Assembly (NCBI GenBank): GCA_020718785.1
Contig: DYRK01000117.1
Span: 1-13,019 of the forward strand
Direction of reading: 5' to 3'
Length of the DNA: 13,019 nt
Source of the DNA: Desulfatirhabdium butyrativorans
GTDB lineage: Bacteria; Desulfobacterota; Desulfobacteria; Desulfobacterales; DYRK01
The notes under the pieces are model-generated. The model ran no database searches. It was not told the DNA's origin and saw nothing but the letters and a program-made list of their open reading frames with translations. Shown piece by piece: positions 1 to 4,831 of this stretch (positions within the stretch are counted from its first letter, which is position 1; every line of letters starts with the position of its first letter). Both the position numbers and the translations under genes were made by a program.

Positions 1-367
1 AAGAAAGTGTTTTTCTGACAAAACGGGATATCCTCTGCCTTATTGTACAGTTGAAACTCTCGATATTGTCTGTTTTTCCGCTTTCCTTTCCTGCAGGACG
101 ATGCCGCTCCGACGGAAAAACTCCTTCACAGGCAGACCAGAAATCGGTATAACATACGGCACATTGCCGGTAAACACCGGGCATGGAATCCCACAGTCCC
201 TGCGCTCCTTTGCCGTCACGGTTTCCGGCATGGAATCCGACGATTTTTTTTGAATCAATGTCTTTTGCAGGCCATATCCATACCTTATTATCTTTATTAT
301 TGACAAAAGACCATATCTCATCGCATTCGATTGTCAGACGGACCTTTTCTTTCTTTTCGATTATAAT
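1..367 (-). CDS. insB: IS1-family transposase catalytic part (InsB frame), runs off the left edge
   Basis: The -1 frame relative to insA is open from position 367 to the window edge (about 122 codons). It contains the IS1 DDE catalytic domain: ECDEIWSFVNN (first Asp), CYTDFWSACEGVFPSE (second Asp), and DNIESFNCTIRQR (Glu), followed by the expected RFVRKTLS tail. KVWIWPAKDIDSKKIVGFH and GNRDGKGAQGLWDS also match the family. No internal stop is seen. The last ~30 codons of a normal InsB are missing because the window ends. The frame has no convincing start of its own, so it is probably translated as an InsA-InsB fusion by -1 frameshifting at 367-374. It performs cut-and-paste or copy transposition of the IS1 element. 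Confidence 0.88.
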   Translation of the reverse strand, partial: MIIEKKEKVRLTIECDEIWSFVNNKDNKVWIWPAKDIDSKKIVGFHAGNRDGKGAQGLWDSMPGVYRQCAVCYTDFWSACEGVFPSERHRPAGKESGKTDNIESFNCTIRQRISRFVRKTLS

Positions 368-630
368 TTTTTTTCAACATTATCATATTTATTATTGACA
401 TACATCTGCAGCCGTCGTTCCGAAACCCCGGCAGCCCTTGCAATTCCTGCAGGCGGAATCTTTTCGGGGAGAAGTCTGTCTATGATATCCTTTTTCTCCT
501 GAGAGATATTTTTATTTTCAGGATTTCCGGCAGACTGCCTCCCGCAGTCTTTACACATAATTTTCGGCTTTCCGTTACGGATCGTACCGTTTTTGATAAT
601 ATTTTCAGAACCGCAGACCGGACAGAACAT
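361..630 (-). CDS. insA: IS1-family InsA, zinc-finger and helix-turn-helix DNA-binding protein
   Basis: This 89-residue protein starts at 630 with a good ribosome binding site (GGAGGT at 641-636, five bases before the ATG). Residues 3-6 (CPVC) and 26-29 (CKDC) form a four-cysteine zinc finger, and PPAGIARAAGVSERRLQ (about 59-75) is a helix-turn-helix. Both are typical of IS1 InsA, which is 91 residues in E. coli, binds the terminal repeats and represses the element. The ORF ends in VEKKL and stops at 361-363, just after a run of eight A residues on the coding strand. A -1 slip there joins it to the InsB frame. The IS982 insertion lies 26-33 bp upstream of the start, so it may separate the gene from its native promoter. 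Confidence 0.88.
   Translation of the reverse strand: MFCPVCGSENIIKNGTIRNGKPKIMCKDCGRQSAGNPENKNISQEKKDIIDRLLPEKIPPAGIARAAGVSERRLQMYVNNKYDNVEKKL
367..374 (-). promoter_or_regulatory. probable -1 translational frameshift site (A8 run) between insA and insB
   Basis: On the minus strand the coding sequence reads GTT GAA AAA AAA TTA TAA in the insA frame. Shifting back one base on the A8 run gives AAA AAA ATT ATA ATC and continues without a stop into the DDE domain. E. coli IS1 uses an A6C run at the same place to make InsAB'. The position, direction of the shift and fusion point all agree with that mechanism. Frameshifting itself cannot be shown from sequence. Confidence 0.8.
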
Positions 631-656
631 ACCTCACCTCCATAAGAAAAAGTTAT

Positions 657-663
657 TATGATA
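657..663. repeat. left target-site duplication of the IS982 element (TATGATA)
   Basis: TATGATA here is identical to 1617-1623. The two copies abut the ACCC and GGGT ends of the insertion, as expected from staggered-cut transposition. Confidence 0.88.
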
Positions 664-681
664 ACCCAACTTGCCACCTAT
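664..681 (+). repeat. IS982 left terminal inverted repeat
   Basis: The 18 bases beginning ACCCAACTTGC pair with 1599-1616 with two mismatches (C/T at 675 and 677). Confidence 0.88.
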
Positions 682-709
682 TGACAAACTGTCTGGCGTT
701 GTTAATTTA
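681..709 (+). promoter_or_regulatory. possible IS982 transposase promoter
   Basis: A perfect -35 hexamer TTGACA lies at 681-686, directly at the inner edge of the left terminal repeat. The -10 near 703-709 (TAATTTA) is weak, so only the -35 half is convincing. Confidence 0.35.
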
Positions 710-771
710 GCCCGGTAATGAATTTTCAGCACATAATTTCAACTTTTCAAAAATACCGGGGGCAATGAAAA

Positions 772-1602
772 ATGGAAGCCGAAATCACGATAATTTATAT
801 GCTTTGTGATGAACTGACAAAAACAATGGATATAAAAGAAGATATCCGGATAAAAATGAGTAATGCGGAAGTTATGACTGTCGTGCTGACTTCCGCCCGG
901 TTTTTCGGGGGAAACATCCGTAACGCTTCGATTTTTCTCAAAGAACACGGATATATTCCGAATATGCTGAGCGAAAGCCGCCTGAACCGCAGAATTCATG
1001 CCGTTGACGGATCCGTATGGGAAAATCTGTTCTGTATCCTGTCGGAAATATTCAAAAAAATGAATACCGGACAGGAATACATTATCGACAGTTTTCCTGT
1101 TCCCGTCTGCGACAATATCCGAATAAGCCGGGCAGTCATTCTCAAAGGAGAGAATTACCGGGGTTATATTGCAAGCAAACTTCGGTATTTTTTCGGGATC
1201 CGTGTCCATATGATTGTGACCTCATCCGGAAAGCCTGTCGAATTTGTAATAGCTCCCGGTGCCGATGCGGATGTCACTGTATTCAAACAGATGAACTTTT
1301 CTATTCCTGAAAATTCAATATGTTACGGAGACAAGGCATACAATGACTACAACCATGAGGATATACTCATCAATGCTGCCGGAGTCATTTTCAGACCTTT
1401 CCGCAAAAAAAATTCTGTCCGGGCAACCGACTCTCAAATCGAGCGGCTTGCCGCCCGGAACACGCGGAAGCGGATCGAAACCGTTTTCAGTCAGATTACA
1501 AATTTTTTTCCGAAAAAGATTCATGCCGTGACAAAAGAATGTTTAATATTAAAAGTTATATCATTTATCATCGCATTCAGCATCCGCTGCCTGACCGCAT
1601 AG
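772..1602 (+). CDS. IS982-family DDE transposase
   Basis: This 276-residue protein catalyses movement of the surrounding element and is close to the usual 280-300 residue family length. Family hallmarks are visible in order: KMSNAEVMTVVL near residue 24, SESRLNRRIH near 68, the catalytic IIDSFPVPVCDNIRI (about 104-118, first Asp), GIRVHMIVTSSGKPVEF (about 142-158), ICYGDKAYND (about 183-192, second Asp), FRPFRKKNS (about 207-215) and RKRIETVFSQITNFFPKKIHAVT (about 232-254, catalytic Glu). All three acidic residues are present and the frame is intact, so the element is probably active. The ATG at 772 follows a GGGGG run; an ATG at 765 is out of frame. The gene opposes insA of the host IS1 element. 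Confidence 0.93.
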   Translation: MEAEITIIYMLCDELTKTMDIKEDIRIKMSNAEVMTVVLTSARFFGGNIRNASIFLKEHGYIPNMLSESRLNRRIHAVDGSVWENLFCILSEIFKKMNTGQEYIIDSFPVPVCDNIRISRAVILKGENYRGYIASKLRYFFGIRVHMIVTSSGKPVEFVIAPGADADVTVFKQMNFSIPENSICYGDKAYNDYNHEDILINAAGVIFRPFRKKNSVRATDSQIERLAARNTRKRIETVFSQITNFFPKKIHAVTKECLILKVISFIIAFSIRCLTA

Positions 1603-1616
1603 ATAGCAAGTTGGGT
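1599..1616 (-). repeat. IS982 right terminal inverted repeat
   Basis: Read inward on the minus strand it is ACCCAACTTGCTATCTAT, matching the left end at 16 of 18 bases. The transposase stop codon (TAG, 1600-1602) lies inside it. Confidence 0.88.
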
Positions 1617-1623
1617 TATGATA
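1617..1623. repeat. right target-site duplication of the IS982 element (TATGATA)
   Basis: This is the second copy of TATGATA, immediately after the GGGT end. An intact, unmutated duplication suggests a recent insertion. Confidence 0.88.
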
Positions 1624-1717
1624 TTCTCCTTTTATATCATAAATGGGCGGCTGCGGCAATCTGCTTTTCAAAAAAAAACGGTTTTGTAAAAAAAATATTA
1701 TTATAAAAGGGTTGCTT

Positions 1718-1740
1718 ATCACTACTTGTGCAGGACTCCC
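1718..1740 (-). repeat. probable IS1-family terminal repeat marking the insertion into the host gene
   Basis: Read from 1740 downward the sequence begins GGGAGTCCTGCACAAGTAG and continues TGAT. It resembles the E. coli IS1 end (CTGC...ACT/AGT...TGAT). It lies exactly where the upstream gene's reading frame stops resembling its family. The partner end is outside the window, so the call depends on this similarity and on position. Confidence 0.6.
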
Positions 1741-2202
1741 AATTTTTGATAAAGTTGTACCCTCCTGTTCATTGAATATTCTTGAAGCAATCATTTCAGC
1801 AGCGCACTGCCCCAGCCCGCTCATAATGTTTTCATTTTTTGCTTCGACTACTGTAATCACAGGAGTATTTAAAAATAACTGTTCAGGCGACTGACTGATA
1901 ATAAAATCACAAAATCCGGTTAAATCCCGTTCTTTGTCAACATTCAGTTCGATTCCGGAGAAAAAGCTTATTTTTTTATCGAATATCTTTCTGATTTCAA
2001 CCAGCACCGGAGCGATAATCAGTTCGGAACGGGCTTTCCCGGTATTGACAGCAGCAGCCAAAGAAACATTGTCCGATAATGTCTCTTTCAGATGACTGCC
2101 GATTTCACGGGGCGCTATGCCGGAAAAGAAATCAGTCTTCTCAATTATTTCAACAGATAACTCTTTCTGAACTCTTTTGATTGTAAAACTGCTGTACGGC
2201 AT
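1741..2202 (-). pseudogene. PD-(D/E)XK-like hypothetical protein, truncated by IS1 insertion
   Basis: The gene starts at 2202 with GAGGAA five bases ahead of the ATG. About 154 native codons remain, ending TTLSKI. I recognise this as a hypothetical protein found, from memory, in cyanobacteria and filamentous sulfate reducers, normally about 200 residues. The segment FSGIELNVDKERDLTGFCDF (about residues 79-98), then IISQSPEQLF and VVEAKNENI, shows a D...ExK pattern of a PD-(D/E)XK nuclease fold. Function beyond that is unknown. In relatives I recall the next residues as IYGVVTTG. Here the frame instead enters the IS1 end and continues by chance to 1561 through the IS982 end, giving a chimeric tail. 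The missing C-terminal part should lie left of position 1. Confidence 0.75.
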
Positions 2203-2228
2203 TTCTTCCTCAATGTCTGATTTTTTGT

Positions 2229-2251
2229 AAAACGGCTTTGCAAGCCGTTTT
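2229..2251. terminator. short AT-flanked hairpin, possible bidirectional terminator
   Basis: AAAACGGCTT, loop TGC, AAGCCGTTTT forms a perfect 10-bp stem with A and T tracts at its ends. It lies 27 bp upstream of the truncated gene's start and downstream (minus strand) of the Bax-inhibitor fragment. A terminator role is inferred only from shape. Confidence 0.4.
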
Positions 2252-2258
2252 GTGTGCT

Positions 2259-2281
2259 AAAATTTCATTTCAGCACTCCGG
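2259..2281. repeat. single arm of a dispersed palindromic repeat
   Basis: AAATTTCATTTCAGCACTCC followed by GGA matches the right arm of the long hairpin at 8066-8095 with two substitutions over about 22 bases. It also forms a weaker local hairpin (GTGCT at 2255, AGCAC at 2271). The rest of the long palindrome is absent here. Confidence 0.55.
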
Positions 2282-2306
2282 ACTTTGAAACGATTTGTGT
2301 TACCTG

Positions 2307-2347
2307 AAAAAAACCGGAGCAAGAGAACAAATCTCCCTGCTCCGGTT
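2307..2347 (-). terminator. rho-independent terminator, copy belonging to the duplicated gene end
   Basis: On the minus strand AACCGGAGCA pairs with TGCTCCGGTT (10 bp) and is followed by a run of seven T. It is homologous to the terminator at 4781-4817, with an altered loop and one repaired stem mismatch. Confidence 0.7.
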
Positions 2348-2477
2348 CGAGTGGAATAAAATCAGTCTCTTTTTCCGCCGAATATCCGCAACAGAAACAG
2401 AAACATATTGATAAGGTCGGGGTACAACTCCAGCGCGCCGATAATCGCGCCTTTTCGGACCACCTCTCCGTCGAATC
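2308..2477 (-). repeat. partial direct duplication of the Bax-inhibitor-1-like gene 3' end
   Basis: Positions 2333-2477 match 4803-4947 at a constant offset of 2470 with about six substitutions in 145 bp. Weaker similarity with a 2-base indel extends through the terminator to about 2308/4781. The two copies have the same orientation and flank the integron-cassette segment. Confidence 0.88.
2362..2477 (-). pseudogene. Bax-inhibitor-1-like C-terminal fragment (37 codons)
   Basis: The minus strand reads FDGEVVRKGAIIGALELYPD then LINMFLFLLRIFGGKRD and stop, which equals the last 37 residues of the complete gene at 4832 with few substitutions (D to E, L to P, F to L among them). Upstream, the similarity ends abruptly at 2477/2478, where sequence of the AT-rich cassette begins. 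No start codon or N-terminal part exists, so it is a non-functional remnant. Confidence 0.88.
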
Positions 2478-2482
2478 AGCAT

Positions 2483-3019
2483 TTAAATATATTTCTTTTT
2501 ATCAATCAATTTTTTCATAAAATCAGATATAAAATATCCGACCCACATACCAAAAAACAAATAGAAAAAAGTAAGTAACCATGATTTCCAACGAACAGTG
2601 TCGAAAAATATTTGCATACCTATTAAAAGCCATAAAAAAATCGCCGTATATGCCATATGTGTCAACTTGTTTTCTATTGAAATGTATCCGATTATGGAAA
2701 AACCTAATGATATAAAAATAATAGTAAAAACGATTAACACAAATGGGGTTGGCATTGACTCATTTGTAACGAATGGATATAAAAATACTATACAAACACT
2801 ACCTGATAAATTGATTCCAAATATAATTAATGTATCGCGTATCGCTTTTGATATTTTTATTTTACGAAACCAGGGAATGTAAAAAAGACTTATGATTATA
2901 ATCATTAAATATGCATGGAGACTTATAGACAAGATACCTGTAACTTCAGGAAAAAAGAAATCCCTTAAAAAATGTGCTAAAATAAGTCCTAAAATTAATT
3001 GCCATATAGAGTTTTTCAT
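2483..3019 (-). CDS. cassette-borne integral membrane protein of unknown function
   Basis: This 178-residue protein is very hydrophobic, with five to six predicted membrane segments (about residues 5-20, 30-50, 63-84, 92-113, 122-141 and 146-168) and a lysine-rich C-terminus (KKLIDKKKY). I do not recognise a family. The ATG at 3019 follows AGGAAAG by about six bases. The gene begins just after the attC core at 3034-3040, so it is the first gene of a cassette in the minus-strand orientation. The base composition is much more AT-rich than the neighbouring chromosomal genes. The stop is ATT TAA at 2483, and within six bases the sequence joins the duplicated Bax-inhibitor fragment. The cassette's own attC is therefore missing. 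Confidence 0.75.
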   Translation of the reverse strand: MKNSIWQLILGLILAHFLRDFFFPEVTGILSISLHAYLMIIIISLFYIPWFRKIKISKAIRDTLIIFGINLSGSVCIVFLYPFVTNESMPTPFVLIVFTIIFISLGFSIIGYISIENKLTHMAYTAIFLWLLIGMQIFFDTVRWKSWLLTFFYLFFGMWVGYFISDFMKKLIDKKKYI

Positions 3020-3033
3020 ATCTACTTTCCTGC

Positions 3034-3096
3034 TGCTAACATAAATTTCAGTGGCGGGGCGATAGCCCCGTCCACTGCAATGACGGGTTATGAGCC
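3034..3096 (-). other. attC site A (integron recombination site)
   Basis: On the minus strand it runs from GGCTCATAAC to GTTAGCA. Internal arms CAGTGG/CCACTG and CGGGGC/GCCCCG fold around the loop TATC. The first core, GGCTCATAAC, is the exact 10-base reverse complement of GTTATGAGCC, where the same cassette begins (3892-3901). That pairing is the defining property of gene cassettes. The stop codon of the preceding gene (TAA, 3088-3090) lies in this core. Confidence 0.75.
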
Positions 3097-3876
3097 GATT
3101 TTACCATACCTGCTATGTTGAGATAAATGCAGTACCATAATTCTATCACCTTTCTGAATGGGATAATAAATTTCATACCGTCCGTCATTGGATGAGAATC
3201 TGTGTTGTTTTGAAGACTTTGAAAAAACAGAGAAAAGGTATTCTCGCTCCTCTTTTGACGTGCTGAGAATAAAATCAACTTTTTGTACTTCTTTATCATT
3301 ATCACAATTATAGTCGTAGGCATGAAAATCTAAAAAAACTTTTTTACCATTTATCTGATCCTGGTGAATTACAGTTACTTCAGGAAATTTTTCATCAATT
3401 TTGCTGAGGAGTTTTATATCAGAGCTTGCCTTATTTATATATTTTTCTGAAAACTCATATTCTGACAGACTTTGAATAGTTTCAGATTGTTCTTCCACAA
3501 GAGATTTGACAGAATTTACAAAATATTTTTCTTTCTTTTCAGAGGTCGCTAAATCTCCTGTATAAAGCAAAATAAAGATGACAATCAATGATATTGCAAA
3601 AATACCGATTTTAACAGGCAGATTTTTTGCAGTTTTCGGGGCTGTATTATCCTGATATTTATCCGCAATAACAGTCAGATTATACATGATGTTGATTGCT
3701 ATTGCAGCACATAGAATTGATAATATACCGAATATGCTGAAGACGAAAAGTTCGGTGATATTTTGCCTGAAAATTTTAAATCCGAATACAGTTGTGCATA
3801 TAAAAATAAATACCCAATATATTAATATAATTGCAGTTCCTATAGCTATTTTGTTTGTTAATTTAGGTATGTTCAT
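3088..3876 (-). CDS. cassette-borne membrane-anchored protein of unknown function
   Basis: This 262-residue protein has three membrane segments near the N-terminus (about residues 10-31, 43-66 and 87-107). A hydrophilic C-terminal domain of about 150 residues follows, rich in acidic and lysine residues (SLVEEQSETIQSLSEYEFSE onward). That domain contains DKEVQKVDFILSTSKEEREY and ends in a region with RYEIYYPIQKGDRIMVLHLS. I recognise no catalytic motif. The start at 3876 lies about 24 bases inside the cassette with a weak ribosome site. The stop codon is supplied by the attC core. AT-rich composition and flanking attC sites mark it as a mobile cassette (positions 3040-3900) on the same strand as its neighbours. 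Confidence 0.78.
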   Translation of the reverse strand: MNIPKLTNKIAIGTAIILIYWVFIFICTTVFGFKIFRQNITELFVFSIFGILSILCAAIAINIMYNLTVIADKYQDNTAPKTAKNLPVKIGIFAISLIVIFILLYTGDLATSEKKEKYFVNSVKSLVEEQSETIQSLSEYEFSEKYINKASSDIKLLSKIDEKFPEVTVIHQDQINGKKVFLDFHAYDYNCDNDKEVQKVDFILSTSKEEREYLFSVFSKSSKQHRFSSNDGRYEIYYPIQKGDRIMVLHLSQHSRYGKIGS

Positions 3877-3892
3877 TAGTTTTTTCCTAAAG

Positions 3893-3965
3893 GCTCATAA
3901 CGCTAAAATCACCTGCCTTTATGGAGCGCAACGGAATAAAGGTCAGGTGGATTTTGTTGTTAGCC
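3893..3965 (-). other. attC site B (integron recombination site)
   Basis: On the minus strand it runs from GGCTAAC to GTTATGAGCC, about 73 bp. It has long imperfect arms: AAAATCCACCTGACCTTTAT pairs with ATAAAGGCAGGTGATTTT with the unpaired extra bases typical of attC, around the loop TCCGTTGCGCTCC. Its first core, GGCTAAC, is the exact complement of GTTAGCC at the start of the same cassette (4315-4321). The stop of the gene at 3960 lies in this core. Confidence 0.8.
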
Positions 3966-4295
3966 TTGTTGCTCTATGTCGTTCAAATCTTGTTCATCCT
4001 CTGGGAATGCTTCGATGCTCAAAACTTTGCGGATACCGAAAATCCAGACACGAAGTCGAACAAGTTGCCTTCCTTTCTGTGGGTGCATGCAATCGAGTTC
4101 GACTATTGAATATTCGGTCTTCAAGCCAGTATTGTCGAATTCCGGACCACATCTCCATCTTAAAGGAATTAAGCTGTGCTTAGTGCAGAATCTGTTTCCG
4201 AACCTAAGATAGCAGTATTCAAGACCGCAATGGACCCACCAAAACAATGGTATGGCAAGGACACCGCAGATAATGATGAGTATGGTCTCGGTCAT
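3960..4295 (-). CDS. cassette-borne small protein with one membrane segment, unknown function
   Basis: This 111-residue protein has one N-terminal membrane helix (about residues 4-22, LIIICGVLAIPLFWWV). A short soluble part follows with several cysteines (CGLEYCYLRF, FCTKH, RWRCGPEF, ELDC) and an acidic tail (EAFPEDEQDLNDIEQQG). No known family is recognised. The ATG at 4295 lies 25 bases inside the cassette and has only a weak ribosome site (GAGAAATGAAATAGC ahead of it). The stop codon TAA (3960-3962) is part of the attC core. The cassette spans 3901-4320 and is 420 bp long. The cysteine-rich soluble part suggests a membrane-tethered domain, but that is a guess. Confidence 0.65.
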   Translation of the reverse strand: MTETILIIICGVLAIPLFWWVHCGLEYCYLRFGNRFCTKHSLIPLRWRCGPEFDNTGLKTEYSIVELDCMHPQKGRQLVRLRVWIFGIRKVLSIEAFPEDEQDLNDIEQQG

Positions 4296-4314
4296 GCTAT
4301 TTCATTTCTCGTGA

Positions 4315-4370
4315 GGCTAACAACGAATTCAGCGGTTGCGGAGCAATCCGCTGCAATGACGGGTTATGCC
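4315..4370 (-). other. attC site C (integron recombination site)
   Basis: On the minus strand it runs from GGCATAAC to GTTAGCC, 56 bp, with arms CAGCGG/CCGCTG around ATTGCTCCGCAA. The outer 20 bases next to GGCATAAC are nearly the same as in site A (shared CCCGTCATTGCAG). The first core, GGCATAAC, is the exact complement of GTTATGCC at 4427-4434. Confidence 0.75.
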
Positions 4371-4433
4371 GTGATAAACCTTCACTCATATCACATTTCC
4401 GTGAAAATTGCAGCTCAACGGTGTAAGGCATAA
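4321..4433 (-). other. very short integron cassette without a gene (113 bp)
   Basis: Between the core at 4427-4434 and the end of attC C lies a complete cassette of about 113 bp, half of which is attC itself. Only 56 bp (4371-4426) are left for content. The minus strand there holds an ATG-started frame that merely reads through the attC, so I see no gene. It could carry a promoter or a small RNA, or be a degenerate cassette. Confidence 0.6.
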
Positions 4434-4434
4434 C
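4427..4434 (-). other. single integron core site at the upstream edge of the cassette array
   Basis: The minus strand reads GTTATGCC, complementary to GGCATAAC of attC C, so a recombination joint lies here. No second core (GTTRRRY in plus orientation) follows within 4441-4700. The neighbouring site is therefore either a decayed attC or an attI-like simple site, and no integrase gene is nearby. Confidence 0.5.
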
Positions 4435-4780
4435 AAATGATTATACGTCAAATGCCGTCTAATCACGGCATGTGGATTTTTTTACCGTCAATTTTCTGGA
4501 TCAGATTTTCACGGATTAACCCGCTGTTCCCTTCCGTTTCGTAATCAGGAAATGATGATTCATAAAAAAAAAGATAAAAAATCCTTCCTTATTTATTTAA
4601 AAGTCTTTATAATCTGTAATCTGAACTGTTGTCAATCTTTTTCTGAGGGGGAACCGGAAAGAGATTGATATTTCCGAAATAAAGAGTCGGACTGAGTCAG
4701 CTTCTTACGTTGACCGGATTTAAGTCAGGGTGGATTCTTCGCTCTGCTCAGAATGACATAAAAGCTTATTCACCACTGCC
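4435..4780. other. intergenic stretch without a convincing gene
   Basis: About 345 bp contain no supported gene. It holds ATGCCGT/ACGGCAT (hairpin at 4452-4471, followed by a T7 run six bases later on the plus strand, terminator-like) and an AT-rich part at 4560-4620. A small palindrome at 4734-4754 (ATTCT...AGAAT, in the context GGATTCTTCGCTCTGCTCAG) resembles a repeat common between genes in many bacteria. Confidence 0.5.
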
Positions 4781-4817
4781 AAAAACCGTAGCAGGGAAAC
4801 AACTCCCTGCTCCGGTT
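4781..4817 (-). terminator. rho-independent terminator of the Bax-inhibitor-1-like gene
   Basis: On the minus strand, 15 bases after the stop codon, AACCGGAGCAGGGA pairs with TCCCTGCTACGGTT with one mismatch around GTTGTT. A run of five T follows. A homologous copy lies at 2307-2347. Confidence 0.8.
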
Positions 4818-4831
4818 CGACTGGAATAAAA

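Larger units (their letters stand above)
664..1616 (+). mobile_element. complete IS982-family insertion sequence, 953 bp
   Basis: The element starts ACCCAACTTGC and ends GCAAGTTGGGT. The terminal repeats 664-681 and 1599-1616 match at 16 of 18 positions. It is bounded by identical 7-bp direct repeats TATGATA at 657-663 and 1617-1623. The match can be extended to 8 bp (TTATGATA) if the end is drawn one base shorter. Size, AC-rich ends and the single transposase gene all fit the IS982 family. It inserted into the leader of the IS1-family element, with its transposase pointing opposite to insA. Confidence 0.93.
1..1740 (-). mobile_element. IS1-family element, partial at the window edge, split by an IS982 insertion
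   Basis: On the minus strand this segment carries, in order, a terminal repeat at about 1718-1740, a leader, insA, an A8 slippery run and insB, which is the classic IS1 order. The left (3') end lies outside the window. The upstream end (reading inward GGGAGTCCTGCACAAGTAG, then TGATAAGC) resembles the E. coli IS1 end as I remember it, with CTGC followed by a TGAT motif. Without the inserted 953-bp IS982 and one copy of its 7-bp target repeat, about 780 bp are visible and roughly 100 bp more are expected beyond the edge, slightly longer than the 768 bp of E. coli IS1. The target duplication of this IS1 cannot be seen because only one junction is present. Confidence 0.8.

Noticed and set aside
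739..1209. 156-residue minus-strand frame opposite the IS982 transposase
   Set aside because: It is the shadow of a clearly conserved transposase frame and resembles no protein.
1561..1740. C-terminal ~60 codons continuing the truncated gene through both element ends
   Set aside because: The frame is open by chance through the IS1 end and IS982 end. The residues (poly-Phe/Ile and CYLCGQ) do not fit the gene's family as I recall it.
4363..4395. Short minus-strand ATG frame in the miniature cassette
   Set aside because: It translates the attC site itself, and no ribosome site or conserved residues are seen.
2229..4434. CRISPR array reading of the hairpins and repeats
   Set aside because: Repeats are not regularly spaced, differ in sequence and have no uniform spacers. 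attC sites explain them better.
4460..4600. Minus-strand open tail (FPDYETEGNSGLIRENLIQK then IDGKKIHMP and stop)
   Set aside because: The residue mix looks protein-like and may be a gene remnant, but the frame is stopped about 40 codons upstream and there is no start or family match. Too short to support.
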